A stretch of 64,000 bases of DNA, from positions 7,449,001 to 7,513,000 of the forward strand of contig FNSS01000001.1 in assembly GCA_900104855.1 (NCBI GenBank), in the 5' to 3' direction. Below the pieces are notes generated by a model that saw nothing but the letters and a program-made list of their open reading frames with translations, did no database searches and was not told the DNA's origin. This DNA comes from Rhizobiales bacterium GAS188. GTDB taxonomy: Bacteria; Pseudomonadota; Alphaproteobacteria; Rhizobiales; Beijerinckiaceae. This document shows, in pieces, positions 1 to 8,391 of the stretch. The position numbers were made by a program, and so were the translations under genes. Each line of letters starts with the position of its first letter. Within the stretch, counting starts at the first letter, position 1.

Positions 1-1
1 G

Positions 2-67
2 GAATCGCTCCTTGATGTCTATCTGCACGCCATCGAAAGCTCAGCGCCGCTGGCGAAAGCCGCCTGA
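2..67 (+). CDS. 3' end of an unidentified protein
   Basis: An open frame enters from the left edge and reads 21 codons to a TGA at 65-67 (ends ...APLAKAA). It could be the C-terminus of a plus-strand gene lying mostly outside the window. The stretch is too short to assign a family, and it may be a chance frame. Confidence 0.3.
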   Translation, partial: ESLLDVYLHAIESSAPLAKAA

Positions 68-137
68 AACGGCCTCTCGTGCAGCGAATCCGAAATTCGC
101 ATCACCACACTAGGCCCGACGGAAGGCTCCTTGTCGA

Positions 138-401
138 CTAAGACTTCCGGAGCCTGTCGACCAGGAGCTCGATAGTTGCGATCGAACGAAAATTCTCAAC
201 CGTGAGCTCGGGTTGCGGTATGGTGAGATCGAATTCGGCCTCGACCGCCAGCATCAGATTGACCATGTCGATCGAGCTCAGGCCGATCTCGCTGAGCACG
301 TCGCTCACCGAGATCGGTCGATCGATCGAATTCTTCTCCAGGATTTGACGCACAAGGCCGATCAGCCTGTGTCTCGACCCACCGGATGGGCTATCCAGCA
401 T
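138..401 (-). CDS. acyl carrier protein-like (aminoacyl carrier candidate)
   Basis: This 87-residue protein has the size and helical pattern of a free-standing carrier protein. The phosphopantetheine site reads EIGLSSIDMVNLM, with Ser43 as the expected attachment residue; the usual Asp before it is a Ser here. A GGGAG-type ribosome site precedes the ATG. It is divergent from the flavoenzyme at 856 and sits close to the amino acid:[carrier protein] ligase at 2245. Ligases of that family are known to aminoacylate small carrier proteins encoded nearby, so this is the most likely acceptor of the activated amino acid. The partner assignment is inferred from position. The holo form needs a phosphopantetheinyl transferase not found in this window. 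Confidence 0.85.
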   Translation of the reverse strand: MLDSPSGGSRHRLIGLVRQILEKNSIDRPISVSDVLSEIGLSSIDMVNLMLAVEAEFDLTIPQPELTVENFRSIATIELLVDRLRKS

Positions 402-597
402 CTCGACGCTCCCTCGAGCTCCCGTCGGACGGATAACCTCTCATCGTCCGAACAGCGAATATCTGCGCCCGACCCATAAGCTGCAAGCCGCAGAATACTC
501 TGAAGCAATTTGACGACATTTTATCGAAATTGCTATTCATCTGTGCCGCCTCGCGATGGGGCGACGGATTTGGACGCATAGTCGGACGAAATTGCGG

Positions 598-629
598 CAA
601 GTGACCGCATCTTCAAGTGACCGCATCTT
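598..629. repeat. 16-bp tandem direct repeat, 2 copies
   Basis: The unit CAAGTGACCGCATCTT occurs twice in a row (598-613 and 614-629) without mismatch. It lies in the 454-bp gap between the divergent carrier-protein and dehydrogenase genes. I see no convincing gene in that gap, which probably holds both promoters. Confidence 0.85.
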
Positions 630-855
630 TCCTTTCTACGCCGTGATCCGCTTCCGCCATCGAGGTCCGCTTTCCTTATCGAGATCGCCTGGGCCTGTGG
701 TCACATTGTCGTGGCCCCGGCGTTGCTACTGCCTTTCCGGCAAGTCCAGCGATGTCCCAATCCGGGACGAAGCGCGAGGCCGTGAGAATGCGTGATGGTC
801 CAAGACGGCTTTGACATCGCGCATCCACACCACAGGCGACCGAGAGGGTAAGACG

Positions 856-2097
856 ATGACCATGGTCGATATGCGTATTGCCAAGCCGGCCGGCCCCCGC
901 GCCAAGATCTTCGATGAGCTGATCAAATCGACCGGCGTATCCCTGGACCTCAAGGCCCGTGTGGAGAGTGCGGCTGTGATCGCAGCCAGCGCTGCCGCAC
1001 TCGTCGACGAGGGCGCCCGCTTTCCCGACGAGGCCTTCGCGGCGCTGCGGGAACAGCGTCTCTTGGGCATCCTGGTGCCGCGCGAGCTCGGCGGCGAAGG
1101 AGCGAGCATCTCGGACGTCGTCGATGTCTGCTACCGGCTCGGCCGGGCTTGTTCATCGACCGCGATGATCTATGCCATGCATCAGACCAAGGTCGCCTGC
1201 CTGGTGCGGCATGGCTACAAGAATCCCTGGCATCAGCGCCTGCTGCAACGGCTTTGCGCCGAGCAATTGTTGCTTGCCTCCTCGACCACGGAGGGGCAAG
1301 GCGGCGGCAATGTCCGTTCCAGCGAAGCCCCCATCGAAAGCGACGGCCACCGGATCGCGCTGACGCGCAATGCCGGCGTCATTTCCTACGGCGCCAAGGC
1401 CGACGGCATCGTGACCACGGCACGCCGCTCCGCCGACGCTTCGAGCTCCGATCAAGTGCTCGTGGCCTTCCTGAAAGAGGACTACACGCTCGAGCCGCAA
1501 AGCAGCTGGGACACGCTCGGCATGCGGGGCACCTGCAGCTCGGGGTTCATCCTGCGGGCAACGGGCGAACAGGCTCAAATCCTGCCTGACCCTTATGAGA
1601 AGATCCACGCCCAGACCATGACGCCGGTCGCCCATCTGATGTGGGCCGGCGCCTGGACCGGCATCGCCACCCATGCGGTCGACCGCGCCAGATCCTTCAT
1701 CCGCAAGGCCTCGCGTCAATCGGGCGGCCAGCTGCCGCCGGGCGCCGCGCAATTCACCAAGGCGAACTCATCCTTGAGCACGCTGCGCGCGGTCGTCGCC
1801 TCGGCGGTCGGGCGCTTCGAGCAGGTCCTGCACGACGAACGAGCCCTCGGCTCAGTGCCGTTTCAGGCCATGATCAATATGACCAAGGTCGACGCATCCG
1901 AGCTCGCGGTCACGACCGTGATGAGCGCGCTGCGGGCTTGCGGACTTTCGGGCTATCGCAATGACGGCGAGTTCAGCGTCGCCCGTCACCTGCGCGATGT
2001 GCTGTCCTCGCCGCTGATGATCAACAATGAGCGCATCATCGCCAACACGGCAACGGCGTCGCTGATGAGCGGCGCCCCGGACTCGCTGAGGGAGTGA
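856..2097 (+). CDS. acyl-CoA dehydrogenase family flavoprotein
   Basis: The 413-residue protein has the acyl-CoA dehydrogenase layout: an N-terminal helical domain (LREQRLLGILVPRELGG near residue 75), a middle beta domain (STTEGQGGGNVRSS, WDTLGMRGTCSSGF), and a C-terminal helical domain. I chose the ATG at 856, preceded by GAGAGGG, over an upstream TTG at 811. The family oxidises acyl thioesters with FAD. Relatives such as the pyrrole-forming PltE/RedW enzymes oxidise aminoacyl groups tethered to carrier proteins. Lying between a carrier protein and an amino acid:[carrier protein] ligase, this enzyme may act on an aminoacyl-S-carrier rather than on a CoA ester. That role is inference. Confidence 0.85.
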   Translation: MTMVDMRIAKPAGPRAKIFDELIKSTGVSLDLKARVESAAVIAASAAALVDEGARFPDEAFAALREQRLLGILVPRELGGEGASISDVVDVCYRLGRACSSTAMIYAMHQTKVACLVRHGYKNPWHQRLLQRLCAEQLLLASSTTEGQGGGNVRSSEAPIESDGHRIALTRNAGVISYGAKADGIVTTARRSADASSSDQVLVAFLKEDYTLEPQSSWDTLGMRGTCSSGFILRATGEQAQILPDPYEKIHAQTMTPVAHLMWAGAWTGIATHAVDRARSFIRKASRQSGGQLPPGAAQFTKANSSLSTLRAVVASAVGRFEQVLHDERALGSVPFQAMINMTKVDASELAVTTVMSALRACGLSGYRNDGEFSVARHLRDVLSSPLMINNERIIANTATASLMSGAPDSLRE

Positions 2098-2133
2098 CGC
2101 CGGCAGCAGGCAACGCCGCCTGCCGCAGCGCCA

Positions 2134-2214
2134 AATCTCCTGACACATCAAATCTCCTGACCCATCATATCTCCTGACCCATCATATCTCCTGACCCATC
2201 ATCTCTCGTGACCC
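2134..2214. repeat. 17-bp tandem repeat, about 4.8 copies
   Basis: The unit is (A/T)ATCTCCTGACCCATCA, with copies starting at 2134, 2151, 2168, 2185 and a degenerate partial copy at 2202. It fills most of the gap between the flavoenzyme and the ligase and ends about 30 bp before the ligase start codon. Each unit carries a CTCCTGA core. No coding function is apparent. Confidence 0.9.
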
Positions 2215-2244
2215 TTGCCGAGATCACAGCCAGAGCGGATCGAC

Positions 2245-3183
2245 ATGAATATCGCCATCAGGAAAATCGAAGACCTGCATTCCGTGGACGCGGAGGATCC
2301 GCAGGCCGCGCTGATCTTGGCGCTCTTCGGGCCGATGAGCGTCGAGGGCGTCTATGCGCGCACGGGCCTTTATGAAAGCGCCGTCGAAGGGCTCCAGCGC
2401 TTCATCACGCGCCGGCGCGAGCCGGGTACCGAAGTCTTCAGGTTCCCGCCCGTCATGAGCCGCCGCCATCTCGAGAAATCGGGATATCTCAAGAGCTTCC
2501 CCAATCTTCTCGGCTGCGTCTGCGCCCTGCACGGCCCCGATGCCGACATCCATTCGGCCGTCGCCCGCTTCGAGGCGGGGGCCGAGTGGACCTCCTCGCT
2601 GACGGCCGCCGATCTCGTGCTCACCCCTGCCTCCTGCTACCCGATCTATCCGCTGGCGGCCGAACGCGGCCCGGTTCCGGCGGGCGGCCTGCATTTCGAC
2701 GTCGCCTGCGATTGCTTCCGCCGCGAGCCGTCCCGCGACATCGACCGCCTGCAATCCTTCCGCATGCGCGAATATGTCTGCATCGGTTCGCCCGAGAAGG
2801 TCGCCGCATTCCGCGAGCGCTGGATCAAGCGCGGCCTCGAGATGGCGGCCGAGCTGAAGCTGCCCTGCAAGGTCGACCAGGCCAGCGATCCCTTCTTCGG
2901 CCGCGTCGGCCAGGTGATGGCGATCAGCCAGATCCAGCAATCCCTGAAATTCGAGCTGCTGATCCCGTTGCGCTCGGTGGACCGCCCGACCGCCTGCATG
3001 AGCTTCAACAATCATCGCGACCATTTCGGCGAGGTCTGGGACCTGCGCGACGAAGCCGGCAATGTCGCGCATACGGGTTGCGCCGCCTTCGGCATCGACC
3101 GGCTGGCCGTGGCGTTGTTCTGGACCCATGGCCTCGAGATTGGCAAATGGCCCGCGACGGTTCGCGACGCTCTCGGGCTCTAG
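2245..3183 (+). CDS. amino acid:[carrier protein] ligase (class II aaRS-like)
   Basis: The 312-residue protein is a truncated class II aminoacyl-tRNA synthetase homologue lacking the tRNA-binding N-terminal arm of SerRS. It belongs to the amino acid:[carrier protein] ligase family described from Bradyrhizobium (Bll0957). That family activates glycine or alanine with ATP and loads it on the phosphopantetheine of a carrier protein. Starting at the ATG at 2245, the expected zinc ligands fall at Cys131 (PASCYPIY), Glu176 (FRMREYVCI) and Cys279 (AHTGCAAFGIDR), the positions I recall for Bll0957. Motif 3 is TGCAAFGIDRLAVALF. Its stop overlaps the stop of the convergent SDR gene. The substrate amino acid and end product cannot be read from sequence. 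Confidence 0.93.
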   Translation: MNIAIRKIEDLHSVDAEDPQAALILALFGPMSVEGVYARTGLYESAVEGLQRFITRRREPGTEVFRFPPVMSRRHLEKSGYLKSFPNLLGCVCALHGPDADIHSAVARFEAGAEWTSSLTAADLVLTPASCYPIYPLAAERGPVPAGGLHFDVACDCFRREPSRDIDRLQSFRMREYVCIGSPEKVAAFRERWIKRGLEMAAELKLPCKVDQASDPFFGRVGQVMAISQIQQSLKFELLIPLRSVDRPTACMSFNNHRDHFGEVWDLRDEAGNVAHTGCAAFGIDRLAVALFWTHGLEIGKWPATVRDALGL

Positions 3184-3929
3184 GCGGTGCTCCCGGCATC
3201 GACGGTCATGACCGTGCCGGTGATGTTGCGTCCTCCCTCGCCGAGCAGGAACTCGACCGCGCTCGCCACATCCTCGACTTCCGGCAGGCGGCGTAGCGCG
3301 CTGCGCCCGGCCACCTTGCGGCGCTGATCGTCGCCGAGACCGCTCGTCATGTCGGTGTCCATGAAGCCGGGCGCGACCGCGTTGACATTGATGCCGACCC
3401 GCCCGACCTCGCGGGCGAGAGAGCGCGTCAGGCCGATCATGGACGCCTTGGTGCTGCCATAGACGGCAAGCCCGCTGAAGCCCGTGAAGCCGATGATGGA
3501 GGTGATATTGACGATGCGCCCCTTGCCCTCGGCCATCATCGCACGCACCGCATATTTGGTGAGGATGAGCGGCGACAAGGTGTTCAGGCGCACCAGCGTC
3601 TCGATCTGAGAATTGTGCATCGTCGCCAACAGCCCGTCAGTGCCGAGCGCCGCATTGTTGACGAGCCCGTAGATCGGGCCGAATTCCCGGCGAATCCGCT
3701 TGACGAGGTCTGGGATGGCCTTGATCTCGGCGAGGTCGAAAGGGATGAAATGCAGAGAGCCCAAATGTAGCGAGTCCTGGCCGGCTTCGGCGAGGTCCTC
3801 GATCGCCGATTTGAACTGCGCGCTGTCTTTGCGGGCGATGGCGATGACGCGGTAACCGGCGCCAGCGAGCCTGCGCGCGATGGCGAGGCCGAGCCCGCGG
3901 CTGCCGCCGGTGACCACGACGTTAAGCAT
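3180..3929 (-). CDS. SDR ketoreductase (FabG-like)
   Basis: The 249-residue classical short-chain dehydrogenase has the NAD(P) motif TGGSRGLG near residue 8, NNAALG, and a catalytic S-Y-K set (ITSIIGF and YGSTKASM). A FabG-like C-terminus (GFMDTDM, ITGTVMTVDAG) follows. It is the last gene of an operon with the acyl ligase (8-bp overlap) and carrier protein 2, so it probably reduces a beta-keto or related carbonyl on an acyl-carrier intermediate. An ATG-independent extension upstream exists but would overlap the ligase heavily; the Met at 3929 gives the canonical start of the Rossmann strand. Confidence 0.88.
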   Translation of the reverse strand: MLNVVVTGGSRGLGLAIARRLAGAGYRVIAIARKDSAQFKSAIEDLAEAGQDSLHLGSLHFIPFDLAEIKAIPDLVKRIRREFGPIYGLVNNAALGTDGLLATMHNSQIETLVRLNTLSPLILTKYAVRAMMAEGKGRIVNITSIIGFTGFSGLAVYGSTKASMIGLTRSLAREVGRVGINVNAVAPGFMDTDMTSGLGDDQRRKVAGRSALRRLPEVEDVASAVEFLLGEGGRNITGTVMTVDAGSTA

Positions 3930-5334
3930 TGGAGCGCGCCAGCTTGCCGGCCGTCGTGACATCGAGCGACGCCACGATGCGGATCGAGGCCGGAACCTTA
4001 TAGGGGGCAAGCTTGTCGCGGCACGCCTGCAGGATCCCCTTCTTGATCTCGCGGTCATCCGCGCCGGCTTGCGCGGCCAAAGCCTCATCCGTCAAGACGA
4101 CTTCGGCAACGATGATCGCGCCCGTTATCGGATTTCGCCTCGCCTTGACGAGCGACATCCGCACGCTTGCGTGGCGGTTGATGATCGCCTCGACTTCCTC
4201 GGGGTGTACCTTCAATCCGCCGACATTGATGATGCCGCCCCGCCGGCCGACGAAGTAATAGCGATCGCCACGCAGCTCCAGCATGTCGCCCGTATCGACG
4301 AAGCCGTCAGCGTCGGCGACCGCGCCGCCCCTTTGCCCGACATAGAGGCTCGCCGTGCGCGACGAACGGATGCGCAGCGAGCCATCTTCGACCTTCATCC
4401 GCACATCCCCGTCGCGCTGCATCAGGTTTGCCGGGAAGCCCTCGAGCCCATCGGTGACCTCGAAGCCGACGCCTGCCTCGGTCGAAGCATAGGCATGGCC
4501 GATCGCCGCGTGAGGATAGACGCGGCGCAGATTGTCGAGGATCGCCTGATCCGCGATCTCGCCCGACAAGCGCACATAATCGGGCGCAATCGCGCCGGCA
4601 TCGGGACTCATCAGGGCGCGTCGCCAATGGCTGGGCGTGCCTGAGATATGCGTCACCTTGGCGCGTGCGAGGCGATGCAGGTAATCGGCGACTGTCTCGG
4701 CGGCACTCGAGAGCACGAGCGAGCCCGTGCCGGTGACGGCGCGCAGGAAGATCTGCAGCCCGCCATAGCGGCGAATATCGTAGAAGGTGGCCCAGACGAT
4801 GGGAGTTTCGCGCTTTGTGAGGCTCTTGGGGGGGCTCTTGATCGCGCCGGTCAGGCCGTCGAGGCTGTGCATCACGAGCTTCGGCACGCCCGTGGTCCCC
4901 GAGGTCAGGAGCACCCATTCGGTGGCGCGCTCGCGCGCCACCGCTGCGGCACGCGGCACGATCGGCAAGCTGGAAGCGACAATCGGCAGGGACAGGCCGG
5001 GGAAAGCCGCGGCGTCGCGGTCAGTGATGATCGCCTCCGCAGCGGCATCGGCGGCGATGGGGGCCAGATATTCGGGCGGCAGATCGGCCGGGCACAGGGT
5101 GATCCGGCCTGCGACACCGTCGAGCTCGATCAGCGCCAGCGCCGAAGCCAATTGCTCCCTGGTGGCGATGAGCACCGACCGGCCGGCGAGATCCGCGAGA
5201 GGTAAGCCAAGCGTCGTGCCGGCGATGATTTCGCCAAGGGCGACGCCGGCATCGGCTCCCAGCAGCATGCGTCCGGACAGGTCGCCGGTGCCACGCAGCG
5301 CTTCAAGCAATGAGCTTGAACTATTTCGCTGCAT
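3922..5334 (-). CDS. AMP-forming acyl/amino acid ligase (ANL superfamily)
   Basis: The 470-residue protein carries the adenylation motifs in order: LLTSGTTGVPK (P-loop), YASTEAG, DTGDM, the hinge RRGGIINVGGLKVHPEEVE, and a C-terminal TAGKLAR holding the catalytic lysine. It is shorter than a typical acyl-CoA synthetase, with a compact N-terminal part. It overlaps the upstream carrier-protein gene by 14 bp and the downstream SDR by 8 bp, so the three are translated as one operon. The likely job is to activate a carboxylic acid and load carrier protein 2. The substrate is unknown. Confidence 0.88.
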   Translation of the reverse strand: MQRNSSSSLLEALRGTGDLSGRMLLGADAGVALGEIIAGTTLGLPLADLAGRSVLIATREQLASALALIELDGVAGRITLCPADLPPEYLAPIAADAAAEAIITDRDAAAFPGLSLPIVASSLPIVPRAAAVARERATEWVLLTSGTTGVPKLVMHSLDGLTGAIKSPPKSLTKRETPIVWATFYDIRRYGGLQIFLRAVTGTGSLVLSSAAETVADYLHRLARAKVTHISGTPSHWRRALMSPDAGAIAPDYVRLSGEIADQAILDNLRRVYPHAAIGHAYASTEAGVGFEVTDGLEGFPANLMQRDGDVRMKVEDGSLRIRSSRTASLYVGQRGGAVADADGFVDTGDMLELRGDRYYFVGRRGGIINVGGLKVHPEEVEAIINRHASVRMSLVKARRNPITGAIIVAEVVLTDEALAAQAGADDREIKKGILQACRDKLAPYKVPASIRIVASLDVTTAGKLARSNA

Positions 5335-5566
5335 CTTCGTAGAATTTCACAAAGTCCCCGAATGTCACCGGAAAATAGACCTCTTCCGAAGAGGTAAAGG
5401 GGTCCACGCCCAATTTGTCTTCAAGGCGAGAGACCAATATCGCAAAGCACAGGGAGTCGAGGCCGGAGTCCAATAAAGGAAGGTCATCCTTCAGCGCCGC
5501 GACAGTCTTGCCCTGCTCGGAGGCAACGTCCTCGATCTCCGAGATTATGGTGGACTTAACCGACAT
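5321..5566 (-). CDS. acyl carrier protein 2
   Basis: This 81-residue carrier protein has a canonical phosphopantetheine motif, LLDSGLDSLCF, with Ser38 as the attachment site. It is the first gene of the operon with the AMP-forming ligase and the SDR, and its 3' end overlaps the ligase by 14 bp. It differs clearly from the carrier protein at 138-401, so the locus holds two separate carriers. Confidence 0.9.
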   Translation of the reverse strand: MSVKSTIISEIEDVASEQGKTVAALKDDLPLLDSGLDSLCFAILVSRLEDKLGVDPFTSSEEVYFPVTFGDFVKFYEDAAK

Positions 5567-5651
5567 GCGCTATGCACTCCGCGATTGCCGCTCTCGATAT
5601 CCCTGACCGAGGCAGCAAATCAAGTCTATCGGGTCGCTATGGTGAAGATCC

Positions 5652-6542
5652 TTGCTGAACGTATCAGAGGCCAAAATCCGCTGCCGTCAGATCCGCGATG
5701 AGGATATCGGCGCAGTCATCGAGCTTCTGGCGAAGGGGTTTCCCGAGCGCAGCCGGAGCCATTGGGCCCGCGGCCTCGAGCGCCAGCGCGCCCAGGCGCT
5801 TCCCGATGACAGCCCGCGATACGGATATCTTCTCGAAAGCGCGGCCGTGCCGGTCGGCATCATCTTGCTGTTGTGCACCTCCCAGCACCTTGGCGAAGAG
5901 GCCGTGACGCGCTGCAACCTGTCGAGCTGGTATGTGGAGCCTACCTTCAGAAGCCATGCGTCGCTGCTGATCTCTTTCGCCATCAGGCAAAAGCAGGTCA
6001 CCTATGTGAATATCTCGCCGGCGAAGCACACCTGGCCGATCGTCGAGGCACACGGGTTCACCTGCTACAGCAGCGGACAATTCCTGGCGGCGGCCGCGGT
6101 GAACCGAGCGGAGCCGAGTGTCCGCCTGCATGAGATCAAGCCAGGCGGCTCCTTGCCGCCGCAGCTGAAGATTGCGTCGGCCGATGCCGGGTTGCTGACG
6201 GCCCATGCCGATTATGGCTGCCTGAGCCTCGTCTGCGAGGCAGCGGATGGCGGCCACCCCTTCGTCTTCCAGCCGATTGGCGTCAAGAGAGGCCTAATTC
6301 GCGTCCCCGGCGCGCAACTCATCTATTGCGGCTCGATCAGCGATTTCGTCCGCTTTGCCGGGGTGCTCGGTCGCTTCCTGCTGAAACGCGGGATGGTCTT
6401 CGTCTCGCTCGATGCGAACGGCCCGGTCGAAGGCCTGGTCGGCACCTTCCGCACCTCCTGGGGACGCAAATATTTCAAGGGGCCGAATGCGCCGCGGCTC
6501 GGCGATCTTGCCTATACCGAGATAGCGATCTTCGGCCCGTAG
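5652..6542 (+). CDS. GNAT-like acyltransferase, function unknown
   Basis: The 296-residue protein begins with a GNAT-like strand and helix (RQIRDEDIGAVIELLAKGFPE) and keeps a beta-strand followed by SSWYVEPTFRSHASLL, as in acetyltransferase cores. The C-terminal half is not one I recognise. The start is TTG at 5652; I found no ATG early in the frame. It is divergent from carrier protein 2 with an 85-bp gap, so the two may share a control region. It could transfer an acyl group from one of the carriers, but that is inferred only from position. Confidence 0.7.
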   Translation: MLNVSEAKIRCRQIRDEDIGAVIELLAKGFPERSRSHWARGLERQRAQALPDDSPRYGYLLESAAVPVGIILLLCTSQHLGEEAVTRCNLSSWYVEPTFRSHASLLISFAIRQKQVTYVNISPAKHTWPIVEAHGFTCYSSGQFLAAAAVNRAEPSVRLHEIKPGGSLPPQLKIASADAGLLTAHADYGCLSLVCEAADGGHPFVFQPIGVKRGLIRVPGAQLIYCGSISDFVRFAGVLGRFLLKRGMVFVSLDANGPVEGLVGTFRTSWGRKYFKGPNAPRLGDLAYTEIAIFGP

Positions 6543-6578
6543 CGAGATCTTCGGCCCGTAACAAGATCTTGGGCCCCT
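6524..6578. repeat. 17-19 bp tandem repeat, 3 copies
   Basis: Three imperfect copies of AGCGAGATCTTCGGCCCGT run from 6524, 6541 and 6560. The first copy is the end of the acyltransferase-like gene including its stop codon, so the gene's 3' end has been duplicated into the intergenic space. Confidence 0.85.
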
Positions 6579-6711
6579 AGCAAGTTGCTCCCCTGCATCG
6601 CGGCCGGGATTAGGGATATATCGAGTTTTTCATCGCAATAACATGCGGGCTGCGGCATCTGAGCCAAGACATCTTGCAGCATCGCCGCTGCCGATCTTCG
6701 AGAAGGCCTTC

Positions 6712-8391
6712 ATGGACGCGCATGCAAATCAACGGACCGCCGCCCGGGTGCTCGTCGATCAATTGATCGCCAACGGCGTCAGCCAGGTTTTCTGTGTTCC
6801 CGGCGAGAGCTTCCTCGCCGTGCTCGACGCCCTCCACGACAGCGACATCACCGTCACGGTGTGCCGCCAGGAGGGCGGCGCCGCCATGATGGCGGAGGCC
6901 GTGGGCAAGGCGACCGGAAGGCCCGGCATCTGTTTCGTCACGCGAGGCCCCGGTGCGACGAACGCCTCGGCCGGCATCCACATCGCCCAGCACGATTCCA
7001 CGCCCGTGATCATGTTCGTCGGCCAGGTCGAACGCAATCTGCGGGAGCGGGAGGCATTCCAGGAGATCGACTATCGCGCCATGTTCGGCGGCATGACCAA
7101 ATGGGTGACGGAAATCGACGACCCAGCCCGCATGCCCGAACTGGTGTCGCGAGCCTTCTACACCGCAACCTCCGGTCGTCCCGGCCCGGTCGTCGTCAGC
7201 CTGCCGAAGGACATGCTGGGCGAGCTCGTCGCCGTCGCCGACGCGCCTCTCTTCGAACCCGTCGAGACCTCTCCGGGCGCGCCCGAGATGGCGCAGCTCG
7301 AAAGCCACATCGCGGGCTCCGAACGCCCGATCTTCGTCCTGGGCGGCAGCCGTTGGACCGAGGATGCCTGCGCGGCGGTCAGACGCTTCGCCGAGCGCTT
7401 CGACATGCCGGTCGCGACCAGCTACCGGCGCGCGCCGCTCTTCGATGCGCTGCATCCTTGCTATGCCGGCGATATCGGCCTTGCTCCCAATCCCAAGCTG
7501 GTGACCAGGATCAAGGCCTCCGATCTCGTGGTCTGGGCGGGCGGACGCCTGGGCGAGCTGCCCTCGCAAGGCTATACGCTCTTCGAGCTGCCGGGGCCTC
7601 GCCAGGCCCTGGTGCATGTGCATCCGGGCGCCGAGGAGCTCGGCCGCGTCTACCGGCCGGCTCTCGCCATTCACGCTGCGCCGACACGCTTCGCGGCGGC
7701 GCTCGACACCTTGAAGCCGCCGGCCCATATCGGCTGGGGCGAGGCGACCAAGGCGGCTCATGGGGAATATCTCGCCTGGTCCGAGCTGCCGACCGAGCAA
7801 CCGGGCGGGGTGAATCTCGGCTCGGTCATGGTGTGGCTGCGCGAGCATGTGCCCTCCGACACGATCATCTGCAACGGATCCGGCAATTTTGCCGCCTGGA
7901 TCCATCGCTTCTATCGTTTCAGGCACTTCGCCACCCATATTGCCTCGACCTCCGCCTCCATGGGCTATGGCATGCCGACGGCAGTCGCCATGAAGCGTCT
8001 GCATCCGTCGCGGATGGTGTTGTCCGTGAATGGCGACGGCGATTTCCTCATGAACGGCCAGGAATTCGCAACCGCGGTGCAATATGACCTGCCGATCATC
8101 GTCATCATCTGCGACAATGGCATCTATGGGACGATCCGCATGCATCAGGAGCGCGAGTTTCCCGCACGGGTCTTTGCGACCGAATTGCGGAATCCAGACT
8201 TCAGCGCCTATGCGCGCGCCTTCGGCGGGTTCGGCGCGACAGTCGAAAGAACCGAGGATTTCGCTCAGGCTTTCAAGGCCGCGCAGGCATCGGGCAAGCC
8301 TGCGATCATCCATCTCAAGATCGATCCGGAGGCCATCACGCCGACGACGACACTCATGAAGATCCGTGAGCAGGCCCTGCGCAGACAGTGA
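6712..8391 (+). CDS. ThDP-dependent lyase, acetolactate synthase-like
   Basis: The 559-residue protein has the three-domain layout of acetolactate synthase and benzoylformate decarboxylase relatives. It has the catalytic glutamate in CRQEGGAAMMAEA (Glu54) and a central domain of the DHS-like type. The ThDP/Mg motif VNGDGDF...CDNGIYG lies near residues 440-470. The ATG at 6712 follows GAGAAGG. Its stop overlaps the GTG of the esterase, so the two form an operon. No regulatory ilvH-type subunit is nearby, which argues against a housekeeping acetolactate synthase. A 2-oxo acid decarboxylase or carboligase role is more likely, with substrate unknown. Confidence 0.88.
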   Translation: MDAHANQRTAARVLVDQLIANGVSQVFCVPGESFLAVLDALHDSDITVTVCRQEGGAAMMAEAVGKATGRPGICFVTRGPGATNASAGIHIAQHDSTPVIMFVGQVERNLREREAFQEIDYRAMFGGMTKWVTEIDDPARMPELVSRAFYTATSGRPGPVVVSLPKDMLGELVAVADAPLFEPVETSPGAPEMAQLESHIAGSERPIFVLGGSRWTEDACAAVRRFAERFDMPVATSYRRAPLFDALHPCYAGDIGLAPNPKLVTRIKASDLVVWAGGRLGELPSQGYTLFELPGPRQALVHVHPGAEELGRVYRPALAIHAAPTRFAAALDTLKPPAHIGWGEATKAAHGEYLAWSELPTEQPGGVNLGSVMVWLREHVPSDTIICNGSGNFAAWIHRFYRFRHFATHIASTSASMGYGMPTAVAMKRLHPSRMVLSVNGDGDFLMNGQEFATAVQYDLPIIVIICDNGIYGTIRMHQEREFPARVFATELRNPDFSAYARAFGGFGATVERTEDFAQAFKAAQASGKPAIIHLKIDPEAITPTTTLMKIREQALRRQ

